Assembly (NCBI RefSeq): GCF_035083965.1
Contig: NC_089732.1
Coordinates: 19,212,302-19,276,301 of the forward strand
Direction: 5' to 3'
DNA from: Branchiostoma lanceolatum
Lineage: Eukaryota; Chordata; Leptocardii; Amphioxiformes; Branchiostomatidae
Length of the DNA stretch: 64,000 nucleotides
The notes below the pieces were generated by a model. The model was given only the letters and a program-made list of their open reading frames with translations, was not told the origin of the DNA and did no database searches. Shown here one piece after another: positions 45,160-55,966 of the stretch (the stretch's first letter is position 1; every line of letters begins with the position of its first letter). Made by a program: the position numbers and the translations under genes.

Positions 45160-46413
45160 ATGAAGCATAGAGCTGTACCTTGCCCTCGTCTAAAAACGTG
45201 GTTTAGAAAACACGTAGTCATCACAGGACACTGGCACGATTTTTCACGGAGTTTCTCCCTGTTTCAGTCATACCGACACTTTTTGTCCAAGGCTGACGAC
45301 AATACATGGCCTCTCGATCTCGGTTACAGGCGATTTAGTGGTCAGCTTGCCCGTTTGATGGCCGCTAAATACGTTCCTGTCAACGCAGTACATGATAACT
45401 TTCGAGGCTGGAGAGGTGTACAGATTGTTTGCCACTTTCCTTCTCAATCCTTAATTGAACCCCCGCTTGAACCCGTGAACCTTGCTGAAATTATCGACGT
45501 CGATCAAAATCTTCAAGAAGTACAGGTGGACGTTCCTCGGGGCGGCGTTGGAGAAACAACATCGCAAAGCCAGCAGAATCCCACTGGACAGGGTGATCAG
45601 ATAGAACAAAGGGCGACAAACGACAGGACGGCCTATATTATCGACGTCGATCAAAATCTTCAAGAAGTACAGGTGGACGTTCCTCGGGGCGGCGTTGGAG
45701 AAACAACATCGCAAAGCCAGCAGAATCCCACTGGACAGGGTGATCAGATAGAACAAAGGGCGACAAACGACAGGACGGCCTATATTATCGACGTCGATCA
45801 AAATCTTCAAGAAGTACAGGTGGACGTTCCTCGGGGCGGCGTTGGAGAAACAACATCGCAAAGCCAGCAGAATCCCACTGGACAGGGTGATCAGATAGAA
45901 CAAAGGGCGACAAACGACAGGACGGCCTATAGCTACGGCGAAGCCGTTCGACGGAGGAGAGACTTATCTCCGCGGGGATCCTTTCAGTATCCGCCACGCG
46001 TTGTCGAGTTTAACAGACAATCGCAAGATGGTGACCATGTAGGTGACGAAGGCCTAGCCACTAAAGCGCTGGCAGAAAACACCGTTGTCTCAGAAATTTT
46101 TGGAGAGAAAATAAGTACAGCTGAGGCAGATCGAAGAGAGGAAGACTGCTACCGTACCATGTGCCCTAAAATGATCAACTACAAAGATCGGAACGGTGCC
46201 CTTGTTGTTGTAGACACTCTAAGCGTCGCTAATAATTCTGTCAGCAAAATTCGCTTTGGGAGGAAAAACGCAAATTTGAAGCTCGTTGTGTGTTTTCAGA
46301 ACGAAACTGAAGCTGTTCGCCTGTTTGCTGTTGCATCAAGACGGATAGATGAAGGAGAAGCACTCATTCTAGACACACGTATCCAGCACGACCAGTGTAT
46401 GCAGGATCAGTGA
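45160..46413 (+). CDS. Degenerate SET-like protein with three 49-residue repeats (copy 2)
   Basis: Protein identical to 8242-9495. The repeat number (three, 45490-45930) is also unchanged, although such arrays usually vary quickly. Confidence 0.75.
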   Translation: MKHRAVPCPRLKTWFRKHVVITGHWHDFSRSFSLFQSYRHFLSKADDNTWPLDLGYRRFSGQLARLMAAKYVPVNAVHDNFRGWRGVQIVCHFPSQSLIEPPLEPVNLAEIIDVDQNLQEVQVDVPRGGVGETTSQSQQNPTGQGDQIEQRATNDRTAYIIDVDQNLQEVQVDVPRGGVGETTSQSQQNPTGQGDQIEQRATNDRTAYIIDVDQNLQEVQVDVPRGGVGETTSQSQQNPTGQGDQIEQRATNDRTAYSYGEAVRRRRDLSPRGSFQYPPRVVEFNRQSQDGDHVGDEGLATKALAENTVVSEIFGEKISTAEADRREEDCYRTMCPKMINYKDRNGALVVVDTLSVANNSVSKIRFGRKNANLKLVVCFQNETEAVRLFAVASRRIDEGEALILDTRIQHDQCMQDQ

Positions 46414-46466
46414 AAAGATATCACCACCACGTGGACTTGGCCTCGGCTAATCATCATGAAGAAACC

Positions 46467-46482
46467 GGCCCTTTTCAGGGCC
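46467..46482 (+). terminator. Histone stem-loop of SET-like gene (copy 2)
   Basis: As 9549-9564. Confidence 0.92.
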
Positions 46483-47237
46483 ACCCACATCCGCAATAAA
46501 AGATCTATATCGTTCACGCTACGATGTTGTAATTGTTGCTGCGTTCTTGTTAGGCTTTCACCTTCTACAGAATAGCCTACATTATATGTGCGCGTATTTG
46601 GCTGTGGCCGGCCGGCGCGGGCTGTTTGCGGGAACGGAAAAAAAAGTATACTGTAATTCTTGATTTGTTAGCTGTAACTTAATTTTAGCTAATTTAACTG
46701 TCACTAGTCAACCGCTGAAATTTCATCATCGCTAATATTTGATCACTAATATTTGAGACAGTAATGTTTGTTCAAACCGTTGAAATTAAGTGCCATGACC
46801 TACTCCTTTTTCCCCAAACCGCTATATTTTCCTGCCGCTATATTAAAGTGATTTACAGAGTATGCCCAGAAATAGACACAAATTAGGCCGTTAGTATTCG
46901 TTATGTTTTGTGTGTTTTGTATCATACTTTTCTTTCCAGCAAACTGCCCGGCGGCACTTTTGTACTCTCTCTTTGATTAGTTATAAAGATAACGCAGGGA
47001 GCTGGTAAACAGACTGATAATTTCTACCATTTCCGCCGTTGTTTCTTTATTCAATACCCACGTGCAACGCATGCACACGCCATACAGTTCTGCATCACAC
47101 ACCAACAACGGCAGAAAGAAAACCCAAATAGCAAAGAAATCGTGAGGAAGGGAGATCATGTTTAAAGAAAACAAAAAAGCAAAGAAAGTGTGAAAAGGTA
47201 GGATTTAAACCGTAAAGTTAGGAAACAAAGTAATGCT

Positions 47238-47296
47238 TTCTACCACGTCCGTGCATGTTGATCCACTATGAATTTGCATAGAGATCTGATATAAAT
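47238..47296 (+). promoter_or_regulatory. H2B-type promoter (copy 2)
   Basis: As 10320-10378. Confidence 0.82.
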
Positions 47297-47348
47297 CAAT
47301 CATTGCACGAGCGCATTCACTCTTGTCTGAAACCCGAGCGCCATCGCC

Positions 47349-47687
47349 ATGTCCGACAAACCCAGGGTCACAGGAGACAAGAAGCGTCGAAAGAGAAGAA
47401 AGAGAAGGAACACAACCTTCGATGTCTACGTAAACAAGGTCCTTAAACTGATGCACCCCGGGACCAGACTTTCAAGAATGACCATGGCCATCGTGAACTC
47501 CTTTCTGAACGACATCTTACAGCGGATCTCTGTCGAGGCTTCTCTCCTGGCTCACTACAACAAGCGCTCCACAATCGGCCCCCGGGAACTCCAGACAGCC
47601 GTGAGGCTGATTTTACCCGGCCAACTGGCCAAGTTCTCCGCCATCGAAGGCACCAAGGCCGTCAGAAGGTACGCCAGCTCCAAGTGA
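47349..47687 (+). CDS. Divergent histone H2B variant (copy 2)
   Basis: Protein identical to 10431-10769, including Arg107 and Gln92. Confidence 0.88.
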   Translation: MSDKPRVTGDKKRRKRRKRRNTTFDVYVNKVLKLMHPGTRLSRMTMAIVNSFLNDILQRISVEASLLAHYNKRSTIGPRELQTAVRLILPGQLAKFSAIEGTKAVRRYASSK

Positions 47688-47715
47688 GTCTATCAGCGCC
47701 GCTCGAGACAACCCC

Positions 47716-47731
47716 GGCCTTTTTCAAGGCC
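47716..47731 (+). terminator. Histone stem-loop with compensatory change (copy 2)
   Basis: As 10798-10813. Confidence 0.92.
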
Positions 47732-48102
47732 ACCCACATCTTCAATAAAGAGCTGTAGCATCACGCCTTCAAATCAGGACGTACACTGTTATTAATATGT
47801 CCAAACACCACATGCCACCGGCCTTACAATATGTATCTACACTAGTAAGCCTGGCCAATTGGCCCATCTCATCGCACAGACAGACAAGAACACTGCATTT
47901 GGAGTTTTAAAGCGTTCTTACCAACGCTCTTATCAACAAAACAGAGTAACAAGGTCTCAAACAGAATAACAAGGTCTGCGAGTTTCGGAATAGTTTTAGT
48001 ATGAGAACATAACTATCGGTCATCGTCCTTTGTCATACAATGTTTGAATGTGCAAAGTGAAGAAAAGTGACACGAACACAGTCCGTTTTGGGGTAGTTTG
48101 GT

Positions 48103-48118
48103 GGCCCTGAAAAGGGCC
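48103..48118 (-). terminator. Histone stem-loop without clear gene (copy 2)
   Basis: As 11185-11200. Confidence 0.85.
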
Positions 48119-48216
48119 GGGGTTTTTGGTAGAGATAACACGGGTTTAAATCCTAGTCTTGTCCTGACAGGTTGCATGAAGCATAAAGTTTGCGTCCCTG
48201 AAAATGTCCAAGAATT

Positions 48217-48471
48217 TTAGTTAGGCGATAGAAGCTCATCTAAAAATTCCCAAACACTTCGAGACTTTACTCCTGCCCGTGGCCTTGCCGACTTCTCAAC
48301 ATTCTTGTCTTCTCCATTTCTTTGGCAGGGACAAGCGTGAGATGAAATATCCCCTGCCGTGTCTCCAGGCAAAAGTAGCTCTTTATAGGCCCAAGCATTT
48401 CGCCTCGCCGTCCCTCGCAGGTAATTCTGTGACGACCTGTCTCCGACCTCCATCTTTTTGTCGGACAGCAA
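48217..48471 (-). pseudogene. Candidate broken stem-loop gene (copy 2)
   Basis: As 11299-11553. Confidence 0.35.
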
Positions 48472-48958
48472 ACAATCTCGAAACCTGCTTTTGTCGTGAG
48501 ACGAAAGGGGATAATCTTGGCGGGAATGTCTGGCGTGGCGTCAAGCCTCAACCTGTTCACAGTAGAAGAAATGGATTAATCTTTCCAGGAATGTCTGTGA
48601 CGAAGCCGAAACCTGTTCACAGGAATTTGCCTTATCTGTGTTTCAGATCACTGTTTCCCTTGTGAGGTGAGAAATATCAGCAAAGAGTAACTAACGCTTG
48701 CTTTGAATATTTATTCAAGTTCCTTTTTTTCGTACACTAGTTGTAGAAGAACTATTGTAGAAGAAATATTCACTAAAAAGGGGATTTTACTTGTTTAATC
48801 TCAGGGCGTTATTATCGCAACATGGTAGGATATAGTTTACCATATCGACAGCCACGGAAAAGAAACAAGTGACCCTGATACATCGTTGTTTATTTAGTCA
48901 CATCTCTATGACAGGTGGAGAAAGTGAAAGAGACAGTCCTTTCTTTATAGTAGTGGGT

Positions 48959-48974
48959 GGCCCTGAAAAGGGCC
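48959..48974 (-). terminator. Histone stem-loop of the 133-aa gene (copy 2)
   Basis: As 12041-12056. Confidence 0.92.
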
Positions 48975-48997
48975 TGTTTTCTGTCTTTAACCAATGC

Positions 48998-49399
48998 CTA
49001 GGCACAGTTTTTGTTTCCACGGCGGGACGGCTTGAGTATGATGTTTCTTGGGAAGAGGTCGAGTTTGAGTTTGATTATTTTCGGGGTCACGCGCTTGGGA
49101 GGCTTGTCAGCTGTCTTGACGTCTTGTAAAGCTTTCGCCATAGGAAGGGGTAAAGGCGTTTTGAAAACGGCAACGTACTCTTTGAAAAGGCGAAAGAAAC
49201 GCAGCTTTTGGGCGGTGTCCATTCTTTCTTGCGAGGCCAAGAGTGCTGAGATTGGATAAGGCAGATGTGTGTAGGAGGCGGCGACATACATGGACGACAT
49301 ATGCAGCCAGCGCAGCTTGCCCTTGTAGCGGCGGTCCTCTAATGTCTTGCCGCCGAGTCGCCGCTTCTTTCGCGAGGGAGAGCTTCCCGCAGTTGACAT
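48998..49399 (-). CDS. Basic 133-residue unknown protein (copy 2)
   Basis: Protein identical to 12080-12481. Confidence 0.65.
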   Translation of the reverse strand: MSTAGSSPSRKKRRLGGKTLEDRRYKGKLRWLHMSSMYVAASYTHLPYPISALLASQERMDTAQKLRFFRLFKEYVAVFKTPLPLPMAKALQDVKTADKPPKRVTPKIIKLKLDLFPRNIILKPSRRGNKNCA

Positions 49400-49579
49400 A
49401 CTGCTAAGTGCTCGTTGCGAGTCAGAGAAGTGTTTCTCCTTTCCGTTTCAAGTAGATGCACGAACTTTTGCGGCCTCCAATCTGATTGGCTGTGGAATTC
49501 TGTATTCTCTGATTGGCTGTACGCGCTGATTGGTTGAATCCGTTACCACGTAAGTTCGGAAAACACGCGCTCCTCCCCC
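49400..49579. promoter_or_regulatory. Bidirectional histone-type promoter (copy 2)
   Basis: Same CCAAT/ATTGG set as 12482-12661. Confidence 0.7.
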
Positions 49580-49900
49580 ATGAATTCCAGTATCGTCTTC
49601 TGGCCGTCCAAGATGAACATAGAATTTATCCAGCCGGCTGAGCAGGGAGATTGGATGGGGTCGATTTTGATAAGAGCGGACACACCAGGCTTACCTCAGC
49701 TACTGTATGAACTAGAAATGGATCTCGTTCAAATGGACGCCGATTTCACCATCCCCCTATTTGACGTCACCATTTGGCAGAAATCGTACGCTGTGATCAT
49801 CTTTTACACGATCCTCGACTTTCACCAGACCATCACAACTCTGAAAACCTCTCACCCTAATGTTGCCTTCATGGTACTCGGGCCTGGCTCATCATTTTGA
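49580..49900 (+). CDS. 106-residue unknown protein (copy 2)
   Basis: Protein identical to 12662-12982. Confidence 0.62.
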   Translation: MNSSIVFWPSKMNIEFIQPAEQGDWMGSILIRADTPGLPQLLYELEMDLVQMDADFTIPLFDVTIWQKSYAVIIFYTILDFHQTITTLKTSHPNVAFMVLGPGSSF

Positions 49901-49936
49901 AGACTTGGACGGCGCTCGGATCGGATCTAACAAACC

Positions 49937-49952
49937 GGCCCTTCTCAGGGCC
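49937..49952 (+). terminator. Histone stem-loop with TCTC loop (copy 2)
   Basis: Same loop change as 13019-13034. Confidence 0.88.
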
Positions 49953-50225
49953 ACCCACATCCGCCAAAAGGATATATCGTTCACGCTGCTATTGTTAGGG
50001 TTTTACTTTGTGTGTAGCATTACATAGACTTCGCTCAGCAATATTTTATATTTTCGCCAAATGAAAATCCACAGAAACGTTAAAATGTAGGCGCCAGGCG
50101 AAGCGATGTAAAGATAGGCTAGAAGGAGGAACACACGACCCCTTCTCAACGGGCTTTTTTGGAGACGCAATTGTTTAGCTTTTACCGTTCCCCTCGTCGT
50201 ACCGCTTGTTTGCTGCTCCCTGCTC

Positions 50226-50428
50226 ATGCTAGGGTCACATTTCCAAACCGGGGACCGGCCGGGCAGTCTTTGGGAACGAAAAGTATGATATAAAAGACAA
50301 CAAAAACACAAAACGTACCCAAAATTATTCAAGAGCGTAGCTTGTGCAAATGTATGGACACACACTTTGATTTTTCGTTTCCACAAATAGCCCGGTCGGG
50401 CCCCGGTTACCAAATGTGACCCTAGCAT
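50226..50428. mobile_element. 203-bp MITE-like element (copy 2)
   Basis: As 13308-13510. An a/c difference lies just outside at 50219. Confidence 0.7.
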
Positions 50429-50849
50429 TACTAACCTCTGTATGCTAAGGTCACTATTCCCAACCCGCGGCCCGGCCCGGCATTTTGCGGGAACGAAAAG
50501 TATGATGTAAAAGTAAAACAAAACGCAAACGAAAAGTTTCAATAATAAATCATTTGTGTATACTATTGATATGAATTGTGTTAATTTTCATTCACGCAAA
50601 ACAGTCCGGCCGATGCATTAGCAGAGACCGTCACATATAAATGAGACGTAGGAAGCTTGTACACAAACTGATATTTTCTACAATTTCCGCCTTTGCTCGT
50701 TTATTCAATACGTGTAAGTTCTGTACGGTGAAATGTGTACATGCATACATTCTCAAGTCTCTATCTCCGACATTACGGCGCGCCGCTGACCCCGCCCTCT
50801 CCCATACGCTCAATTTTGGCCACGCCCCAAGGAACTCAAATCTGTCGTT

Positions 50850-51203
50850 ATGGCATGGTTGTTTCAGTGGCACTTTCGATCCTAGATGTTTTACCTCGAG
50901 GATAGTATCTCTGCGAGCGGGCAGGGCTGGCTGATTTCGTTATTGATATCAGCCAACAACCTAGGCCTACATAGCGATGTCATCAACTCACTCGAAGTAG
51001 ATTTCGTTGAATTGAATGCCGACTTCTCCTTCAGTCTATTCGGCATCACCTTGTGGGAGAGATCGTACAAACTGATCATCTTTAACTCATCCACAGACTT
51101 CCTCCTGGCGATGATATCTCTGAGGGCTGAACACCCTAACGTTACATTCACGGTACTTGTACTTGCACTGGATCATCATTTCGACGTCCACATGTTCATG
51201 TAG
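50850..51203 (+). CDS. 105-residue paralog, interrupted N terminus (copy 2)
   Basis: Same TAG before the internal ATG (50886) as at 13968. Confidence 0.5.
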
Positions 51204-51521
51204 CACACCCAGAATCGAATACAGGTGAGGTGAGAAATATCAGCAAAGAGTAACTAACGCTTGCTTTGAATATTTATTCAAGTTCCTTTTTTTCGTACAC
51301 TAGTTGTAGAAGAACTATTGTAGAAGAAATATTCACTAAAAAGGGGATTTTACTTGTTTAATCTCAGGGCGTTATTATCGCAACATGGTAGGATATAGTT
51401 TACCATATCGACAGCCACGGAAAAGAAACAAGTGACCCTGATACATCGTTGTTTATTTAGTCACATCTCTATGACAGGTGGAGAAAGTGAAAGAGACAGT
51501 CCTTTCTTTATAGTAGTGGGT

Positions 51522-51537
51522 GGCCCTGAAAAGGGCC
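51522..51537 (-). terminator. Histone stem-loop in insertion (copy 2)
   Basis: As 14604-14619. Confidence 0.9.
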
Positions 51538-51560
51538 TGTTTTCTGTCTTTAACCAATGC

Positions 51561-51845
51561 CTAGGCACAGTTTTTGTTTCCACGGCGGGACGGCTTGAGT
51601 ATGATGTTTCTTGGGAAGAGGTCGAGTTTGAGTTTGATTATTTTCGGGGTCACGCGCATGGGAGGCTTGTCAGCTGTCTTGACGTCTTGTAAAGCTTTCG
51701 CCATAGGAAGGGGTAAAGGCGTTTTGAAAACGGCAACGTACTCTTTGAAAAGGCGAAAGAAACGCAGCTTTTGGGCGGTGTCCATTCTTTCTTGCGAGGC
51801 CAAGAGTGCTGAGATCGGATAAGGCAGATGTGTGTAGGAGGCGGC
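51561..51845 (-). pseudogene. Truncated 133-aa gene copy (copy 2)
   Basis: As 14643-14927. Confidence 0.85.
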
Positions 51846-51881
51846 ACATGTTCATGTAGCACACCCAGAATCGAATACACC

Positions 51882-51897
51882 GGCCCTTTTCAGGGCC
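51882..51897 (+). terminator. Displaced histone stem-loop (copy 2)
   Basis: As 14964-14979. Confidence 0.88.
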
Positions 51898-52396
51898 ACC
51901 AAAATCTGCACAAAGATCTCTATCGTTCACGCTATGATTCCTGCGTTATTGTAAGGCTTTCACTTTCTACAGATTAGCCATTAGCCAGATCATTATATTC
52001 ACTATTAGCCTAAAGCGTACAGGTATTTGGCCGGCTGTGGCCGCATTTCCGAACCGGGTCCCGACCAGGCTGTCTGCAGGAACGGAAAATGAGGCCGTTA
52101 GTACTCGTTATGTTTTCTGCGTTTCTTTTCATACTTTACTTGCCCGCAAACTGCCCAGCGTTACTCTTGTAGTCTCCCGTACATTAATTATAAAGGAAAC
52201 GCTGGAAGCTTGTACCATCTCTTTTTTCTTTATTCAATACGTGTAAGTTCTATGGTGAAATGTGTACATGCATACCTATCCGTCCGGACTGTGGGAAGGC
52301 CTAGCTTTGTTTTTCCCGTCTGACATCAAGATGTGAAAGGTTTTGTTTTAGCCGCTAACGATGTGAGAATTGCGAATTAATGCATTCCAATGCAAA

Positions 52397-52657
52397 TTAT
52401 CCGTTATATTGTTCTACTGCAGATATCGCCTCCTCGTGGGAATCTAGCAAATGCATCGTTAATGTGGCGCCGGCAAGTCTGAGGGCTATTCTAACGTCAG
52501 CCTTAAAAACCAGTCGCATACCGAAATAGGCACAGTGTGCGTCCAGACACCGGCTCCAAACCACCTGTCTGATGGACGACTCGTCCAACGAAGGCCCCTT
52601 CGAGAAAAGGTATGAAAGCATTTTGTCAATCTGCATTTTCACGTTTTGTACTAACAT
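52397..52657 (-). CDS. Possible small unknown protein (copy 2)
   Basis: As 15479-15739. Confidence 0.3.
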   Translation of the reverse strand: MLVQNVKMQIDKMLSYLFSKGPSLDESSIRQVVWSRCLDAHCAYFGMRLVFKADVRIALRLAGATLTMHLLDSHEEAISAVEQYNG

Positions 52658-52928
52658 CCGACGGAGCGTTAAGATACTACGGCATAATGTGAAAACACTC
52701 AATCTTCACTGATGTACTTTACGTTTTGGTATTTCAAAAAATCGTCGAAAGAACCCGCCGAATTTCTGCCAAATTCACGTTTTTGTTTTTGTAATATCAT
52801 CCGACGGAGCGTTAAGATATTACGGCACGAAACGAAAACACTCAATTTTCACTGACGTACTTTAGCTCTTGGTATTTCAAAAAATCGTCGTAAGAAGCTT
52901 AAGCCGCCGAAATTCTGCCAAATCCCTA
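52655..52928. repeat. 143-bp direct duplication (copy 2)
   Basis: As 15737-16010. Confidence 0.85.
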
Positions 52929-53053
52929 ACCCCTACATTTTGCCGCTTTTTTGCCCAGCCGGCACGCCATGTGCTTAACCGAACAGGTTTTCTATGCAGT
53001 TCGAATCGCTCCGCTCCGGAATCGTTCAATCTTCTAGTATAACTTCTGAAAAT

Positions 53054-55023
53054 CTTGTTGGTTTGAAATCTGGAAGTGTTTGTAATTCCATTTCTACTGA
53101 GGTCACCTTCTCAACTGTTTTACGCCAAAATGTTTCAAGGCGTTGGTGTAGTTGATTTTGGTGCAGTCGACCTTTGACAAAAAGTTGCGGTACGGAAATG
53201 CCTCTCCAGTATTGTCAAAAGAGGGCCTACAGCAACTAGATGCGTGTAGTCGGACAAAATTCGCAAAGGCTATCTTATTTTTAAGGTTACTGGTACATAA
53301 AGATAGCGGTGCGGGTCTGGCGTGCGCTCTGTGGAACGGGTATGGACGCCGGTGCTGACGCGTTCATTTTTAGAATAAAAACGACGCCTCTGATAAAGTG
53401 GCCCCGCGCGATTTTGTAGGAAGGCCATTTCACACTCGAAATTGATAATGAATTATATACCACCTAAAAGTACAGACCTCAGCCGCCAAGCCACGTCAAG
53501 AGTTCGAGGCAGTTTTATTTTCCTTCCGCGAGAGAAAGTAGTCCGTTCCATGACTCCGGGCGTCAACACCCCTTACAAGAAAGCTTGTCTCTGGAGCATA
53601 TAACCGTATATCTTCCTGTTTTTACGTTATGTTTATCATTTCAGCCTCACTTGTTGCTTCTTTAGATTTATCGCTTTCCTGTCAATAATACGACCCGAAA
53701 TCAGGTGATTTTCGTGTAATTTCCCATCTTGTTTTAAACCTGTTGTAGATTTCAAACCAACAGGAAATCTAGTATGTACCAAAGAGCAAACTCTGTAGTT
53801 TCTGTCGGCATATGACTTGTCATAGATTTCGAGGGCGAAACGCAGATGCCCGCAATCCGCGCAAAAGCCATGTCATAATTTTGAGTCCAGAATAGAACGC
53901 GTCTAGTTTGACGTTTTAGTGATTATCTACTCTGGACATTTACTTGCAACGTAGAACTGAATCTATAATTTTCAAGCTTCCCATTTTCCTCCTACAGATT
54001 TTTAGACCTATTTTCAACCTGTACCTGCACCTATTTGATAACATGACCTGAAATCAGTTGATTTTAGTGAGAACTTCGCCATGCGTTTTCCCCGATATCA
54101 CAACAAAAGGAAATTTAGCGCGTAGAATAGACCAAAGTCTCTTCTCTCTGGTGGTATATAACTTATTCTGAATTTTGAGGCCGCTGTGGGCTTCCTTCTA
54201 AACCGCGCGAGGTCACCTCATCAGAGGCATCGTTTTAGTTCCAAAAAAGAATGCACAACACCGGCGTCAACTCCCGTTCCACCATGCGCACACCGGACCC
54301 GCACCGCCAGACTAAGATAGCATTTACTAATTCAGTCCGTCTCCAGGTAGTTTGTTTCTGTAGGTATCCTTTGACAATACTGGGAAGGTATATAAGAGCC
54401 GTAACTTGTGTTTAAAATTGGACTGCACTGGAATCAAGTGCACCGACGCCTCGCAACCTTTGGGCGAAAAACAGCCGGGAAGCTGACCCCGGGAGACATG
54501 GACAAACAGACCAGATTTCAAACCAACAAGACTTTTACAACAGTTATAGTCGAGGACTCTACGATTCTGACTCAGTATTAATCTAATATTGAATCGAGGG
54601 CGAAATGCAAATGCCCCCAATCTGAAAATCGTCAAGAATTTAACTCTTTACGGCACCGCCATCCTCCGAATCTTACTGTGTTCAAAATATGATCAAGTAA
54701 CTAGCTAAAATCGTTGTAAGAAACACAAAAATGCCTCGTATCGAGAGCACATGGCATTCCCTTCTAGTTCATATAACGCAATTTAAGTAAAAAGGCCGCC
54801 AATCGGGTTTAACGCAGCTGTGAAAGTCGGATGAAATTTCATCTAACTATTGTGCGACAAGCGTTTTCTTAGCAACGCCGTCGCGGTACGATTCCGTAAT
54901 GAACTTAAAATCGAAAAGATATACGGTGATATACTCCCGTAACAAGCTTTCTTGTAAGGAGTCTTGACGCCCGGAGTGATGGAACGGACTACTGTCTCTC
55001 GCCGAAGGAAAAGAAAACAGCAT
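53054..55023. repeat. Inverted/direct repeat complex (copy 2)
   Basis: As 16136-18105, with one a-to-g difference at 53579. At that base copy 2 (ACAAGAAAGCTTG) agrees with the inverted partner near 18030, so copy 1 carries the derived base or copy 2 was converted. Confidence 0.7.
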
Positions 55024-55227
55024 AGAACTCTCGGCATGGCGTGCCGGATGTGTGAGTTTTCATCCAAAGGAAGTCTAAACTATCATCGGGCGAAGCGATA
55101 TAAAGAAAGGCTAGAAAAGTACAAGGCACACGGTGTAAACATATACGATGCGTGGCGCGCGTTCAACAGCCCGTCAGGAACTTATCAGAAATTCACAGTT
55201 TTACTGGATACAGTCACGCAAAAATAG
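54979..55227 (+). CDS. Possible 82-residue unknown protein (copy 2)
   Basis: As 18061-18309. Confidence 0.3.
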   Translation: MERTTVSRRRKRKQHRTLGMACRMCEFSSKGSLNYHRAKRYKERLEKYKAHGVNIYDAWRAFNSPSGTYQKFTVLLDTVTQK

Positions 55228-55759
55228 AAGTACAATGTATTGCGGTGTGCGGGGCCGTTTTAACATGACTTCACGGCTGTATTATCAAAGAAACAATTTT
55301 CATTTTGATTACAAGGAAAAGGACCTCTAGAATTGAAAAAAAAATGATAGAGAATAACAACTTTTCATCAACACTTCAGTACTTCCTAAAATAACATCGA
55401 TCGCCGTTATTTGTAGCCTGGAAACCATACCATGGCATCGGCGGCTCTCCGATATCTCTACGGCCCTGGGAGTGACCCCCGCCCGCCCAGAGAGCTTAGC
55501 CCGCTCGGGGTGTTGGTTTACGGCCTTGGATTGAATTAGCTTAGCAACAAGAGAGCCTTGGAAGTAAATTGTTCTGCAGCCTTGTGCAACGCTCTCGTCG
55601 TCTTAGATGGCGGCCATGTTAGATATGGTAATGAGCAGCGGGACCGAACAGCTGACACGCGCGCTAACATTGCGCACCAATCAGAGCTCAGCGGAATAAT
55701 TAGATCAGTCTACTCTGTTCCCATTGGGTGCATGGGATCGGGGCCGTAATCACTCGGTC

Positions 55760-55891
55760 CCAGTCTCTACGGTGGCGGCAAAACTACGGTGGCTGCGAAA
55801 CTCTATAAGAAGACGATCCGACAGAAACGGGTAAATTTTGATATCAGACTGGGCCCGGTAAAACACGCCTAAGCCGATCCGTAGAGACTGG
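55760..55891. repeat. Element with 13-bp inverted repeats (copy 2)
   Basis: As 18842-18973. Confidence 0.45.
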
Positions 55892-55966
55892 TGACCAGGC
55901 TATGTTATTTGCTGATTTCACAGTTCGTCTAAAACATGATTTTGTGCCTTTTGTCTCTTATGCAGG

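Larger units (their letters stand above)
51225..51845. repeat. Duplicated insertion (copy 2)
   Basis: As 14307-14927, copied from 48662-49282, with the 35-bp target repeats. Confidence 0.93.
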